DNA of 64,000 nt from an uncultured Pelagibacteraceae bacterium (GTDB lineage: Bacteria > Pseudomonadota > Alphaproteobacteria > Pelagibacterales > Pelagibacteraceae), in contig CABXTU010000001.1 of assembly GCA_902515205.1 (NCBI GenBank), positions 81,503 through 145,502 of the forward strand, read 5' to 3'. Shown in pieces: positions 47,625 through 56,889 of the stretch. The position numbers and the translations under genes were made by a program. The notes under the pieces were generated by a model, which was not told where the DNA came from, searched no databases, and saw only the letters and a program-made list of their open reading frames with translations. The stretch's first letter is position 1. Every line of letters starts with the position of its first letter.

Positions 47625-48574
47625 AAAAATTTTTACCTCTTATCATACTTATTTTAATATTAGGCAGCAATGTTGCTAGTTCAAACGAAAGTATAAAAAA
47701 AGATGGTTTTTTAATACCAACAAATAAATGGAAAGATAAAATTAAAATTAATGAAAATTTTAAAGTAAATAATCCTGAAGATAAAATAATAATAATATAC
47801 AATCATGGTTCTAACGGAAATGATGTAAAATTAAAAGATTGCTTCTGGATAAGAGAGCTTAGAAATTGGGCCCAGCTAGCTGGTGATAAAATAAATGGTA
47901 AGGAAATTATGGTTTATATTCACTGCCAAGGCCAACTTGAAGGCGATTTAGGAGCTAAATTAGGAAAAATAGGAATGTGGATGAAAAAATGGGAAGGTCC
48001 TTATCCAGGAACTTCAAAAATGGATCGAAGAGTTGAGGGTAATTTGGAGGTTATTAAAAAATTTGTTAACTTGGGTGTCCCTAAAAAACAAATCTTTATG
48101 TCAGGTCATTCTTGTGGAGGATGGGCAACACTAAGGTTAACAGCAAAATATATGAAAGAAGTAGGTGGAGGTATATCGTTAATGCCTGGGTGTTTTTGGG
48201 ATTTATCCAAAAAATATAAAGTAAAGAAAGTCGGATATGAAAAAGCTATGGAAAAATTTCATAAAAAGTATCCTGGTATGGCTGAATGGAGACAAGCACA
48301 GATTGATATAATTAAAAAAGGAAATGCACCAATTTTAATTTTCACTCATCCTATGGATCAATTTGAAGGATTAACCTCTGATTGGATGGATGATGTTCCA
48401 AACTTTAAGAGAGTTGTGGTTTCTGAAAAGAAAAAAATTAATGGAAAAAAATGCAATACAGCTGGATCAAATTGGGAAGAACCATTAAAAAATGCACATA
48501 TAATAAACTATGCTAATTGTTTTATGCATTATCATCCTCTAATTAAAGAATATATAGCCTCAAGGCTAAAATAA
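47621..48574 (+). CDS. secreted alpha/beta hydrolase (dienelactone-hydrolase-like)
   Basis: About 317 residues with a clear signal peptide (FLPLIILILILGSNVASS, cleavage near VAS-S). The nucleophile elbow GHSCGG at about residues 162-167 follows IFMSG. A strand reading IIIIYNHGSNGND supplies the likely oxyanion region, and THPMDQFEG and HYHPLIKEYI may give the acid and base. This is the alpha/beta-hydrolase plan, close to dienelactone hydrolase-type esterases; the substrate is unknown. Four or more cysteines suggest disulfides in the periplasm. ATG 47621 follows a good ribosome site (GGGGGAAAG) and overlaps the SDR stop, so upstream in-frame codons are not used. Confidence 0.7.
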   Translation: MKKFLPLIILILILGSNVASSNESIKKDGFLIPTNKWKDKIKINENFKVNNPEDKIIIIYNHGSNGNDVKLKDCFWIRELRNWAQLAGDKINGKEIMVYIHCQGQLEGDLGAKLGKIGMWMKKWEGPYPGTSKMDRRVEGNLEVIKKFVNLGVPKKQIFMSGHSCGGWATLRLTAKYMKEVGGGISLMPGCFWDLSKKYKVKKVGYEKAMEKFHKKYPGMAEWRQAQIDIIKKGNAPILIFTHPMDQFEGLTSDWMDDVPNFKRVVVSEKKKINGKKCNTAGSNWEEPLKNAHIINYANCFMHYHPLIKEYIASRLK

Positions 48575-48575
48575 T

Positions 48576-49001
48576 ATGAAAAAAAATAATCTTAAAATTG
48601 TTAAAATTAATAAATCCAAAAGCCTATTTAATTATGAGAAAAAAATTCTTATTAATGAATTAATTTTAGATTTAAAACTTGGATACTATAATTTTGAAAA
48701 AGAAAAACCTCAAAAAGTTAAATTTAGCCTTGAAATTGATTATGAAGATAAAAAACCAACTAATGATAAAGATATAAAGTCTATAGTAAACTACGGAACA
48801 GTCGTTAAATTAATAACAAAACTAGTCAAAAAGAAACATTATAATTTTTTAGAGTCCCTAGCTGAGTCAGTTTTTGATGAATTATTTAAAGACAAAAGGA
48901 TTGGTAAAATAATGTTAAAAATTGAGAAGTTAGAAATTTTAAAAGATTGTTCATCAGTTGGTATTCAAATTACCAAAAAGAGAAGTCATGATAAGTTCTG
49001 A
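48576..49001 (+). CDS. folB: dihydroneopterin aldolase
   Basis: A 141-residue enzyme of folate synthesis that splits dihydroneopterin. The family core is visible: [32 protein letters not shown] (landmark L..GY...E...Q.v...l.id), the catalytic-region [11 protein letters not shown] and [14 protein letters not shown], then [22 protein letters not shown]. Glu and Lys in these blocks match the active site. The N-terminal 25 residues are an extension beyond the usual start. It sits between the hydrolase and uvrC, overlaps uvrC by 14 bases, and shares the run with the FolM-like SDR. Confidence 0.88.
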   Translation: MKKNNLKIVKINKSKSLFNYEKKILINELILDLKLGYYNFEKEKPQKVKFSLEIDYEDKKPTNDKDIKSIVNYGTVVKLITKLVKKKHYNFLESLAESVFDELFKDKRIGKIMLKIEKLEILKDCSSVGIQITKKRSHDKF

Positions 49002-50823
49002 TATTGGAAAAGAAGTAATTAAAAAAGAGCTCACACTTATTCCTAAACTCCCTGGGGTATACAGGATGCTTAATGAAAAAGGAGATATTCTCTACGTCGG
49101 CAAAGCAAAAAATTTACCAAATAGACTAAAAAGTTATATAGCTGAAAAGAATCATATTATTAGAACAGAGAGAATGTTATCTCAAACCAGGAAACTCGAG
49201 ATAACAACTACTTCAAATGAAAGTGAGGCATTACTTCTTGAAGCAAACTTAATTAAAAAACATAAACCTAAGTTTAACATTCTATTAAGAGACGACAAAT
49301 CTTTTCCGTTTATCTTTATTAGTAATAAAGACAAATGGCCACAAATTAAAAGACACCGTGGAAAGAAAACAGGTGAAGGTTTTTATTTTTGTCCTTTTGC
49401 ATCAGCAGGATCAGCTAATTGGACAATTAAAATGATACAGAAGATTTTTCACTTAAGAGTTTGTGATGATACAGTTTTCAAAAATAGAGAACGTCCTTGT
49501 ATTTTGTATCAAATTAAAAGATGCTCTGGACCTTGTGTCGGGTATATAGAAAAAGAGGAGTATAAAAAAACAGTAGATGATGCAATAGAATTTGTATCTG
49601 GGAAATCAAGGAAGATACAAAAAAGTCTTTCTGACCAGATGGAAAAAGCTAGTGATAATTTAGACTTTGAAAAAGCAACAATTTTAAGAGATAGGATAAA
49701 ATCTTTAAATATTATTCAATCTTCACAAAGAATTAATGAAGCTAATTTAATCGAAGCTGATGTAATCGCAGGATATAAAGAGTCTGGCAAAACTTGTATT
49801 CAAGTTTTTTTTTACAGATCAAAACAGAATTGGGGCAATCAAGCTTTTTTTCCTAAACATGATCCAGATGAAAAATTATGTAATATATTAAATTCATTTG
49901 TCTCTCAATTTTATGAAAACAAGAGTGTACCATCATCAATAATTTTATCTGAGGATATTAAAGAAAAAATTTTAATAGAAAAAACTCTTTCTCAAAAAGA
50001 AAGTAAACAAATTAATATCTCTGTCGCAAAAAAAGGATCAAAATTAAAAGTAATTAATCAAGCAATAAAAAACGCTAAAGATAGTTTAAATCGAAAACTT
50101 TATGAAAGTCAGAATAATCGAGAATTATTTGATGCTGTTGTAAGTAAGTTTAATTTAGAAACAAATATTAATCTAATTGAGGTTTATGATAACAGTCATA
50201 TTCAAGGAACCAATAGTGTTGGTGCTTTAATTACATACGGAGATGAGGGATTTATAAAAAAAAGATACAGAAAATTTAATATAAAAAATAAAAAAAATGA
50301 ACAAGACGATTACGGAATGATGCGAGAGGTATTGAATAGAAGATTTAAAAGGGCTGTTCAAGAAAAAGATAACTACTTATCTTTTCCAGATTTGGTTATT
50401 GTAGATGGTGGAAAAGGACAGTATTCTGTAGCAAGAGAGACTTTAAATGAATTAGGACTACACGATATACCTATCATTGCGATAGCAAAGGGTAAATTTA
50501 GGAATAGTGGTAATGAAACCTTTTTTTACAATGGAAAAGAATTTAAATTTACCAAAAATGATTCTACTCTTTTCTTTCTTCAACGAATTCGAGATGAATC
50601 ACATCGTTTTGCAATAAGCGCTCATAGGGCTAAAAGAAAAAAAGGAATTAGTAAATCTTTACTTGATCAAATAGAAGGTATTGGCTCTATTAGAAAAAGA
50701 GCTCTATTGAACCATTTTGGCTCTGCTCGGGCAGTAGAGTCTGCAAGTCTTGATGAAATAAAATCGGTTGAAGGTGTTGAGGTAAAAGTTGCAAAAAAGA
50801 TATATAACTTTTTTCATGAATAA
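48988..50823 (+). CDS. uvrC: excinuclease ABC subunit C
   Basis: About 611 residues; makes both incisions around a lesion bound by UvrB. An N-terminal GIY-YIG nuclease ([23 protein letters not shown]) makes the 3' cut. A cysteine-rich spot ([20 protein letters not shown]), a UVR domain ([14 protein letters not shown]), an RNase H-like domain for the 5' cut ([31 protein letters not shown]) and tandem helix-hairpin-helix motifs at the C-terminus follow. ATG 48988 is preferred over an in-frame TTG at 48958, because family members begin close to the LPGVYR block and AAAGAGAAG precedes it. Confidence 0.96.
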   Translation: MISSDIGKEVIKKELTLIPKLPGVYRMLNEKGDILYVGKAKNLPNRLKSYIAEKNHIIRTERMLSQTRKLEITTTSNESEALLLEANLIKKHKPKFNILLRDDKSFPFIFISNKDKWPQIKRHRGKKTGEGFYFCPFASAGSANWTIKMIQKIFHLRVCDDTVFKNRERPCILYQIKRCSGPCVGYIEKEEYKKTVDDAIEFVSGKSRKIQKSLSDQMEKASDNLDFEKATILRDRIKSLNIIQSSQRINEANLIEADVIAGYKESGKTCIQVFFYRSKQNWGNQAFFPKHDPDEKLCNILNSFVSQFYENKSVPSSIILSEDIKEKILIEKTLSQKESKQINISVAKKGSKLKVINQAIKNAKDSLNRKLYESQNNRELFDAVVSKFNLETNINLIEVYDNSHIQGTNSVGALITYGDEGFIKKRYRKFNIKNKKNEQDDYGMMREVLNRRFKRAVQEKDNYLSFPDLVIVDGGKGQYSVARETLNELGLHDIPIIAIAKGKFRNSGNETFFYNGKEFKFTKNDSTLFFLQRIRDESHRFAISAHRAKRKKGISKSLLDQIEGIGSIRKRALLNHFGSARAVESASLDEIKSVEGVEVKVAKKIYNFFHE

Positions 50824-50831
50824 AAATTTTT

Positions 50832-51416
50832 ATGCTTAGAAAAATACCAAATATATTAACTATAGGACGGATACTAATAGTTCCATTTTTTGTATTAGCA
50901 TTTTATTTGCCAGGTTTTTATGGAGATTTGACTGCTTTAATTCTCTTTATTGTTGCTTCATTTACTGATTTCCTAGATGGAATGTTAGCAAGATTACTTG
51001 GACAAGAGTCAAAATTAGGTGAATTGTTAGATCCAATTGCAGACAAGATAATTGTAGCGACAGCTTTAATTCTTTTAGTAATGGATGGAACAATACGTCA
51101 TTATGAAGTCATAGCAGCAATAATAATTTTAACACGTGAAATTTTGATATCTGGTTTAAGAGAGTTTTTGGCAAAAGGGAAAATTAAACTACCCGTTTCA
51201 AGTCTTGCAAAATTAAAAACAGTTTTACAAATGGTTTCAATTGCACTTTTACTTTCTGGAGAAACTGGAAATAAAATTATTAATTTTCAAGATTATAATG
51301 CACAAACAATTGGTATAATTCTTCTATGGCTTTCAGCAGTTTTAACTCTTTTTACTGGATACGATTATATGCGTAAAGGAATAGATCATGCAATATCAGA
51401 AGATAACAAAGATTAG
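50832..51416 (+). CDS. pgsA: CDP-diacylglycerol--glycerol-3-phosphate 3-phosphatidyltransferase
   Basis: A 194-residue membrane enzyme that makes phosphatidylglycerophosphate, the precursor of phosphatidylglycerol. The CDP-alcohol phosphotransferase signature is complete: DFLDGMLARLLGQESKLGELLDPIADK, with the D-G-A-R-G-D-D residues in register. NILTIGRILIVPFF at the N-terminus and several hydrophobic helices match the family. It starts eight bases after the uvrC stop, an association seen in many proteobacteria. Its TAG stop overlaps the convergent ilvE stop in the sequence TTAG. Confidence 0.94.
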   Translation: MLRKIPNILTIGRILIVPFFVLAFYLPGFYGDLTALILFIVASFTDFLDGMLARLLGQESKLGELLDPIADKIIVATALILLVMDGTIRHYEVIAAIIILTREILISGLREFLAKGKIKLPVSSLAKLKTVLQMVSIALLLSGETGNKIINFQDYNAQTIGIILLWLSAVLTLFTGYDYMRKGIDHAISEDNKD

Positions 51417-52297
51417 GCAGCTGTTTTTTTCTTTTTAACAACTGATTGATAACTCTCATTTAAATCTATTATTAAATCACAAACTTTAAATTGATTTTCG
51501 GCTATACACGATACAGGTGTTACCTCTGCAGCCGTTCCTGTTAAAAAACATCCAACAAAATTTTTAAGCTCTTCGGGTTTAATTTTTCTTTCATGAACTT
51601 TAATATTTTTTGATTTTGCAATTTCAATTACGGTTCTTCTAGTAATACCATCTAAAAATGAATCTGGAATTGGTGTATGTAATTCTCCATTTTTGTCCTT
51701 AAAAAAAACATTTGCACCAGTTGCTTCTGCAATATTCTCTTCATGATCTAACATTAGTGAGTCTGTATAACCTTGTTTTTCAGCTTCATGTTTAGAGAGT
51801 GTGCAAATCATATAAAGACCAGATGCTTTAGTGTCCCAAGGAATTGTATTGGGTGCTGGTCTTCTCCAACTAGATATATTTAATTTTATTCCTTCAATTT
51901 TAAGTTTGGGATCAAAATAAGATCCCCATTCCCAAGTTGCTATAGCTACATGAATTTTAGTTTGTTGTGCAGAGATAGCCATCATTTCACTTCCCCTCCA
52001 AGCTACAGGCCTCACATAACCATTTTCTACTTTTTGAGTGGTAATTATTTTTTTTGATGCCATATTAATTTCATCTTCACTATATGGAATTTCAAATCCC
52101 ATTCTTTTTGCAGAATAAAATAGTCTTGAAGTATGTTCCTCTAATTTAAAAATAGATCCATCATAAACTCGCTCACCTTCAAAAACACAGCTAGCATAAT
52201 GTAATCCATGGCTTAAAACATGCACTTTAACATCTGACCAATCAACCAATTCGCCATTGTACCATATTTTGCCAGATCTTTTATCGTAAGGTATCAT
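51413..52297 (-). CDS. ilvE: branched-chain amino acid aminotransferase
   Basis: A 294-residue fold-type IV PLP enzyme carrying out the last step of valine, leucine and isoleucine synthesis. Landmarks: YNGELVDWSDVKVHVLSHGLHYASCVFEGERVY, the Schiff-base lysine in WDTKASGLYM, DHEENIAEATGANVF and the C-terminal GCFLTGTAAEVTPVS (all family blocks). D-amino-acid aminotransferase is a relative, but the EGxRxY motif favours IlvE. It starts at ATG 52297 and is divergent from the MarR-OmpR-EnvZ genes, the arrangement common in alphaproteobacteria. Confidence 0.94.
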   Translation of the reverse strand: MIPYDKRSGKIWYNGELVDWSDVKVHVLSHGLHYASCVFEGERVYDGSIFKLEEHTSRLFYSAKRMGFEIPYSEDEINMASKKIITTQKVENGYVRPVAWRGSEMMAISAQQTKIHVAIATWEWGSYFDPKLKIEGIKLNISSWRRPAPNTIPWDTKASGLYMICTLSKHEAEKQGYTDSLMLDHEENIAEATGANVFFKDKNGELHTPIPDSFLDGITRRTVIEIAKSKNIKVHERKIKPEELKNFVGCFLTGTAAEVTPVSCIAENQFKVCDLIIDLNESYQSVVKKKKTAA

Positions 52298-52368
52298 TTT
52301 ATGAAATTTAAAAATTCTTACTGAAAAATATCTTTGTATCTATAATATGTCAATATAACTTACCTATA

Positions 52369-52806
52369 ATGAAAGAACTTTTATATCTTAAGGATGATCA
52401 ATTAAAAGAATTGATAGAAAAATTGTTTGTAGGATATAGAGAAACCTTTTCAGATTCAAAAAAAGTTCTAAATAAATATTCTATAGGTTTGGCCCATCAA
52501 AAAGTAATTCATTTACTATCTATGTATGAAGGGATTTCAATATCAGAACTTTTGTATAAATTAAGAGTTACTAAACAAAGTTTAAATAGAGTGTTTAAAG
52601 ATCTTATTAAATTAGAAATAGTTATATTTAAAAAAGACAACCAAGATACGAGAATTAAACATGTCTATTTGAATGAAAAGGGAAAAAAATTATTCAATGA
52701 AATTTTTGAGACACAAAAAAAAAGAATTTATAAAGCTTTATTAAACTCAAGTTCTGAAGAAGTTATAAATTTTGATAACGTTCTAAAAAAAATTATTAAT
52801 GGATAA
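52369..52806 (+). CDS. MarR-family transcriptional regulator (PetP-like)
   Basis: A 145-residue winged helix-turn-helix protein. The helix pair is ISISELLYKLRVTKQSLNRVFKDLIKLEIV and the wing KKDNQDTRIKHVYLNEKGKKL, with the D-R pair typical of MarR proteins. It is the first gene of a three-gene set with a response regulator (8-base overlap) and a histidine kinase. The MarR-OmpR pair next to each other recalls PetP-PetR of Rhodobacter capsulatus, described with the cytochrome bc1 genes; petABC lie about 8 kb away in this window. The link to bc1 is an inference. It starts at ATG 52369. Confidence 0.85.
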   Translation: MKELLYLKDDQLKELIEKLFVGYRETFSDSKKVLNKYSIGLAHQKVIHLLSMYEGISISELLYKLRVTKQSLNRVFKDLIKLEIVIFKKDNQDTRIKHVYLNEKGKKLFNEIFETQKKRIYKALLNSSSEEVINFDNVLKKIING

Positions 52807-53476
52807 TCTCATAGCACATATACTTGTGGTAGACGATGATGATGGTATCAGATCATTAGTAAAAAAATATTTAAATGAGAATAACTATTTGGTTACTACA
52901 GCAATTAGTGCAGAGGATGCTTTAGAAAAAATAAAGATAATTGAATTTGATTTAATTATTTTAGATATAATGATGCCTGGAAAAAATGGACTAGAATTTA
53001 TTGAGGAAAATAAAAAGACACTAGAAACACCTGTCATCTTATTGACAGCTAAAGGTGAGGCAAATGAGAGAATAGAAGGATTAGAAGTTGGTGCAGATGA
53101 TTATTTACCAAAACCATTTGAACCGAGAGAATTAATTTTAAGAATTGAGAATATAATCAAAAAGACAAAAAAAATTAATTTTAAAAGAATCATAGAATTT
53201 GAAAATATAAAAATTGATTTAAATAAACTATTAATTTCTAAAAACAATAAGGAATTTAAAATTAATAATACAGAAAAAATGATATTAGAAAAAATGATTA
53301 ATAATCCTGGAAAAACATTTTCAAGAGAAGATATAGGTTTATTAACAAATTTAGATAAAGAAAGGTCTATTGATGTAATTATTACAAGATTAAGAAAGAA
53401 GATAGAAATGGATCCAAAAAATCCAAAATTTTTACAAACAATTAGAGGAGAAGGATATGTTTTATGGATTGAATAA
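52799..53476 (+). CDS. OmpR/PhoB-family response regulator (PetR-like)
   Basis: A 225-residue two-component regulator. The receiver has the acidic pocket VVDDDDG at about 10-16, phospho-acceptor D56 in LIILDIMMPGKNG, LTAKGE and the lysine in YLPKPFEP. The C-terminal winged helix binds DNA: INNTEKMILEKMINNPGKTFSRE, DVIITRLRKKIE and the final FLQTIRGEGYVLW. A similar regulator follows a MarR gene and precedes an EnvZ-like kinase in many alphaproteobacteria, where it is named PetR or OmpR-like. It overlaps both neighbours (8 and 20 bases), implying coupled translation. Confidence 0.93.
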   Translation: MDNLIAHILVVDDDDGIRSLVKKYLNENNYLVTTAISAEDALEKIKIIEFDLIILDIMMPGKNGLEFIEENKKTLETPVILLTAKGEANERIEGLEVGADDYLPKPFEPRELILRIENIIKKTKKINFKRIIEFENIKIDLNKLLISKNNKEFKINNTEKMILEKMINNPGKTFSREDIGLLTNLDKERSIDVIITRLRKKIEMDPKNPKFLQTIRGEGYVLWIE

Positions 53477-54776
53477 ACTTCTTAAAGATTTTCTTCCAAA
53501 AAGATTATTCTATAGAGCTTTATTAATTGTTGCAGTTCCAGTTATTGTTTTACAATTAATAATAACATTTGTTTTTTTTGATAGTCTTTGGATAAAAACA
53601 AATAAAGGAATGACTAGAGCTTTAGTAAATGAAATTAATACATTTATCGAAGTTTATAATGATGAAAAATATAATAAAAATGAAATCATGAATCTTTTTT
53701 CTGTTTACCAAGATTTAAATATTGATTTTATAGAAGACGATAATTTTGATTATAATTTTGACGAACGATGGTTTAGCCCAATAGATAGAACATTAAGAAG
53801 AGAATTAAAATCAAGATTCAATTTTCAAGAATATTGGTTTGACACAACGAGCTATAAAGAGTTAATTGATTTAAGAATTAGTTATCAATCTGGATATTTT
53901 AGATTTCTTGTTCCTAAGGATAGAGTTACAAGTTCATCAGCACGTATTTTTGCACTTTGGATTACAGTTCCTGCTATGATAGTGGTTTTCATTTCATTAA
54001 TATTTTTGAAAAATCAAACAAGACCAATATCTAACCTCGCAAAAGCTGCTGAAAGATTCGGAAGAGGTGAGGATATTGAGGAATTCAAACCATCGGGAGC
54101 TGCCGAAATAAGGCAGGCTGGATTCGAATTTGATAAGATGAGAAAAAGAATAGTAAGGCATTTAAATCAAAGATCTGAAATGTTATCCGGGATAAGTCAC
54201 GATTTAAGAACTCCTTTAACCAGGATGAAACTACAAATTACTTTTATAAAAGATAAAAATCTAACTGAAAAATTATCTGAAGATATAAATGAAATGGAAA
54301 AAATGCTAAACGAATATCTTCAATTTACTAGTTCTAATTATTTAGAAAAAGATGAAAAATTTAACTTAAGTGAACTTATTGTAAATTTAATTGAAAAATA
54401 CGATAATACAAATATTTCATCAAATATTATTCCTGGAATTAATATAATTGGAAGAAAAAATTTGATTAAAAGAAGTATTAATAACTTAATAGACAATGCC
54501 ATTAAGTATAGTGAAAAGACAAAAGTTGAACTTAGTAGTAATAACAAAAATTTGTTTATTAACATTGAAGACAACGGACCTGGTATACCGCAAGAAGAAT
54601 ATGAAAATGTATTTAAACCATTTTATAAAATTGATAAAGGAAGGGGAGAAACTAAATCGAGTGTAGGTTTAGGATTGTCGATAGCTTCGGACATAATAAA
54701 ATCTCACGGTGGGAACATTAAATTAGAGAAATCGTCAATGAATGGATTGGGAGTTAAGATTTTTTTACCTTTTTAG
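53457..54776 (+). CDS. EnvZ-type sensor histidine kinase
   Basis: A 439-residue membrane sensor kinase. Two transmembrane helices (~20-42 and ~163-185) bracket a periplasmic sensor of about 120 residues. A HAMP segment follows (NQTRPISNLAKAAERFGRG), then the dimerisation/phosphorylation helix with H248 in GISHDLRTPLTRM. The ATPase domain has the N box NLIDNAIKYS, G1 DNGPGIP and G2 SVGLGLSIA. It is the obvious partner of the response regulator, with which it overlaps by 20 bases. The signal sensed is unknown. The 3' end overlaps the convergent ubiK by 23 bases. Confidence 0.93.
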   Translation: MFYGLNKLLKDFLPKRLFYRALLIVAVPVIVLQLIITFVFFDSLWIKTNKGMTRALVNEINTFIEVYNDEKYNKNEIMNLFSVYQDLNIDFIEDDNFDYNFDERWFSPIDRTLRRELKSRFNFQEYWFDTTSYKELIDLRISYQSGYFRFLVPKDRVTSSSARIFALWITVPAMIVVFISLIFLKNQTRPISNLAKAAERFGRGEDIEEFKPSGAAEIRQAGFEFDKMRKRIVRHLNQRSEMLSGISHDLRTPLTRMKLQITFIKDKNLTEKLSEDINEMEKMLNEYLQFTSSNYLEKDEKFNLSELIVNLIEKYDNTNISSNIIPGINIIGRKNLIKRSINNLIDNAIKYSEKTKVELSSNNKNLFINIEDNGPGIPQEEYENVFKPFYKIDKGRGETKSSVGLGLSIASDIIKSHGGNIKLEKSSMNGLGVKIFLPF

Positions 54777-55002
54777 TTTTTTTTTTTGGAACTTGAGACA
54801 ACTTAATCTTTTTTTCTAAGTTCTCTACTCTTTTTGATAAAACTTCAAATTCATCTTTACTAGTTAATCTCATTTTAAAAACAATCTCATCCCTTTTTGA
54901 TTTTAAAATATTAATCAGTTCATTAGCTAGATCTTTTGAGGATACCAAACCTTGTTCAAATATCTTGGCAAATTTTTCTAATACAAACTTTGAATTTTTC
55001 AT
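54754..55002 (-). CDS. ubiK: accessory factor UbiK / BMFP-family protein
   Basis: An 82-residue, mostly helical protein. The C-terminal half has the BMFP pattern MRLTSKDEFEVLSKRVENLEKKI, a coiled coil used for trimerisation, followed by a lysine-rich tail. UbiK assists ubiquinone synthesis with UbiJ and can fuse membranes in vitro. The family is short and weakly conserved, but the 'L(T/V)xxEF' plus coiled coil is distinctive. It starts at ATG 55002, is divergent from lgt (50 bases) and ends inside the kinase gene. Ubiquinone is also the substrate pool of the bc1 complex encoded further right. Confidence 0.78.
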   Translation of the reverse strand: MKNSKFVLEKFAKIFEQGLVSSKDLANELINILKSKRDEIVFKMRLTSKDEFEVLSKRVENLEKKIKLSQVPKKKTKKVKKS

Positions 55003-55052
55003 ATATTTATTTAATAACTTATTATAATTATAGTTTATAATTATATTTATAA

Positions 55053-55820
55053 ATGTTCATTAATAATTTTGACCCAGTTGCTTTTCAAATTTTTTCAGTA
55101 GAAATAAGGTGGTATTCTTTAGCGTATATAATTGGAATATTGTTTGGTTGGTTTTTGAGTAAAAAACTTCTTATATTTGATAATCAAATAAAAGAGAGAT
55201 TTGATGATTACTTAACATATTTAATTTTAGGTATAATTGTGGGGGGAAGATTAGGTTATGTTTTTTTTTATAACTTCAACTATTACTCAAATAACCTAAT
55301 TGATATATTAAAAATTTGGCAAGGTGGAATGTCATTTCATGGAGGATTAATTGGAATTATCTTTGTTAGTGTTTGGTTTGCAAAAAAAAATAATCATAAC
55401 CCATTTAAATACTTAGATGTAGTTGCCATTGTTGCACCTATAGGAATTTTTTTTGGAAGAATAGCAAACTTTATAAATTCTGAGTTATATGGTATAGAAA
55501 CAAATCTTCCTTGGGCAGTAAAATTTGTTCAAGTAGATAATCTTTATAGACACCCTTCTCAATTATATGAAGCTTTATTAGAGGGACTTATTTTATTTTT
55601 ATTATTGATGCATACTTTTTATAAAAAGAATTATAGGACTGGAACATGTTCTTGTAACTTTTTAATTTTATATGGTACTTTTAGAATTTTTTCAGAACTT
55701 TTTAGAGAACCTGATGTCCAATTAGGATATTTATTTAGATCACTTACAATGGGTATGCTTTTAAGTGCTTTTATGATTTTATTAGGACTAATTCTATATA
55801 GAAAAAAGAATGATCTATAA
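55053..55820 (+). CDS. lgt: prolipoprotein diacylglyceryl transferase
   Basis: A 255-residue integral membrane enzyme that transfers diacylglycerol from phosphatidylglycerol to the lipobox cysteine of prolipoproteins. Family blocks: IRWYSLAYIIGILFGW, GGRLGYVFFYNF, WQGGMSFHGGLIG, the Lgt signature GRIANFINSELYG, then YRHPSQLYEALLEG and FRIFSELFREPD. About seven hydrophobic helices are visible. It starts at ATG 55053, and the 3' end overlaps midA by 11 bases. BamD encoded in this window is a likely substrate because it keeps a lipobox. Confidence 0.96.
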   Translation: MFINNFDPVAFQIFSVEIRWYSLAYIIGILFGWFLSKKLLIFDNQIKERFDDYLTYLILGIIVGGRLGYVFFYNFNYYSNNLIDILKIWQGGMSFHGGLIGIIFVSVWFAKKNNHNPFKYLDVVAIVAPIGIFFGRIANFINSELYGIETNLPWAVKFVQVDNLYRHPSQLYEALLEGLILFLLLMHTFYKKNYRTGTCSCNFLILYGTFRIFSELFREPDVQLGYLFRSLTMGMLLSAFMILLGLILYRKKNDL

Positions 55821-56889
55821 CCCTGAATATTTTAATTTAGAGTTAAACAAATTAACACCCGTAGATGAATTTGTTGAAAAAATTCTTTATGAACCAAATA
55901 AAGGTTATTATACAAAAAAAATACCTTTTGGTGGCCGTGGTGATTTTGTTACTGCACCAACTATTTCTAATTTATTTTCTGAGATAATTGGAATATGGAT
56001 TATTTCAGCTTGGGAAAAATTAGACAAACCAAAAATTTTTAACTTTATTGAACTTGGACCTGGGGACGGGAGTCTCTCAAAAGTCTTAGTTGAAACAGTA
56101 AAAAAATTCCCTGAAATTAATAAATCAATAAATATTTATTTATATGAAAAAAGTGATCTTCTTATAAAAACACAAAAAAAAAAATTAAAAGGGTCAAAAA
56201 TCAAATGGATTAGAAATTTTAATAAAATTACTAAAGGGCCAATTATATTTTTTGGTAATGAATTTTTTGATGCAATTCCAGTTAAACAATTTTTATACAA
56301 AAAAAATTCATTGTTTGAAAAATGCTATATGATTAATCATAATTCAGAATTTAATGAAACTTATCAAAAAGCATCCCTAGAAGACGAAAAAAAAATAAAA
56401 ACATTTAAATCTCTAAAAGGATTGAAATTCATTGAATATCCCAAATTGGGTCTAATTGAATTAGACAAAATGATTGAAAAAATCAATAAACAATCAGGAG
56501 GTATTTTGCTTATTGATTACGGATATCTAAATATTCATAATAAAAGTACTTTACAAGCTGTAATGAAAAATAAAAAAATTAATATGAATAATTTTTTTAA
56601 AAACCTTGGTAAGGCAGATATTACCTCCTTAGTAAATTTTCCTCTCTTAGAGGAATATTTCAAAAAAAAAAAATTGGATGTGAAGAAAATTGTTTCTCAA
56701 AAGTTTTTTTTAGAAAAATTAGGAATAATTGAAAGAGCTAAAATTTTAGAAAAAAATATGACTGTAAAACAATTGAATTATATGTCTCATACACTTATGA
56801 GACTTTTACACAAAGATTTAATGGGAAATTTATTTAAAGTAATACTTGCTTTTAAAAGTAAAAATAGTGATTTTTTTGGATTTGAATAA
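55810..56889 (+). CDS. MidA/NDUFAF7-type SAM-dependent methyltransferase
   Basis: A 359-residue class I methyltransferase of the MidA family, whose mitochondrial member NDUFAF7 dimethylates an arginine of a complex I subunit during assembly. Visible: an N-terminal YNPEYFNLE and GGYYTKKIPFGGRGDFVTAPTISNLFSE-type block (here NKGYYTKKIPFGGRGDF), the SAM motif FIELGPGDGSLSKV, FFGNEFFDAIPVKQF and GGILLIDYGYL. It is sandwiched between lgt and pgeF, with overlaps of 11 bases and 1 base, the standard order in alphaproteobacteria. Confidence 0.88.
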   Translation: MIYNPEYFNLELNKLTPVDEFVEKILYEPNKGYYTKKIPFGGRGDFVTAPTISNLFSEIIGIWIISAWEKLDKPKIFNFIELGPGDGSLSKVLVETVKKFPEINKSINIYLYEKSDLLIKTQKKKLKGSKIKWIRNFNKITKGPIIFFGNEFFDAIPVKQFLYKKNSLFEKCYMINHNSEFNETYQKASLEDEKKIKTFKSLKGLKFIEYPKLGLIELDKMIEKINKQSGGILLIDYGYLNIHNKSTLQAVMKNKKINMNNFFKNLGKADITSLVNFPLLEEYFKKKKLDVKKIVSQKFFLEKLGIIERAKILEKNMTVKQLNYMSHTLMRLLHKDLMGNLFKVILAFKSKNSDFFGFE

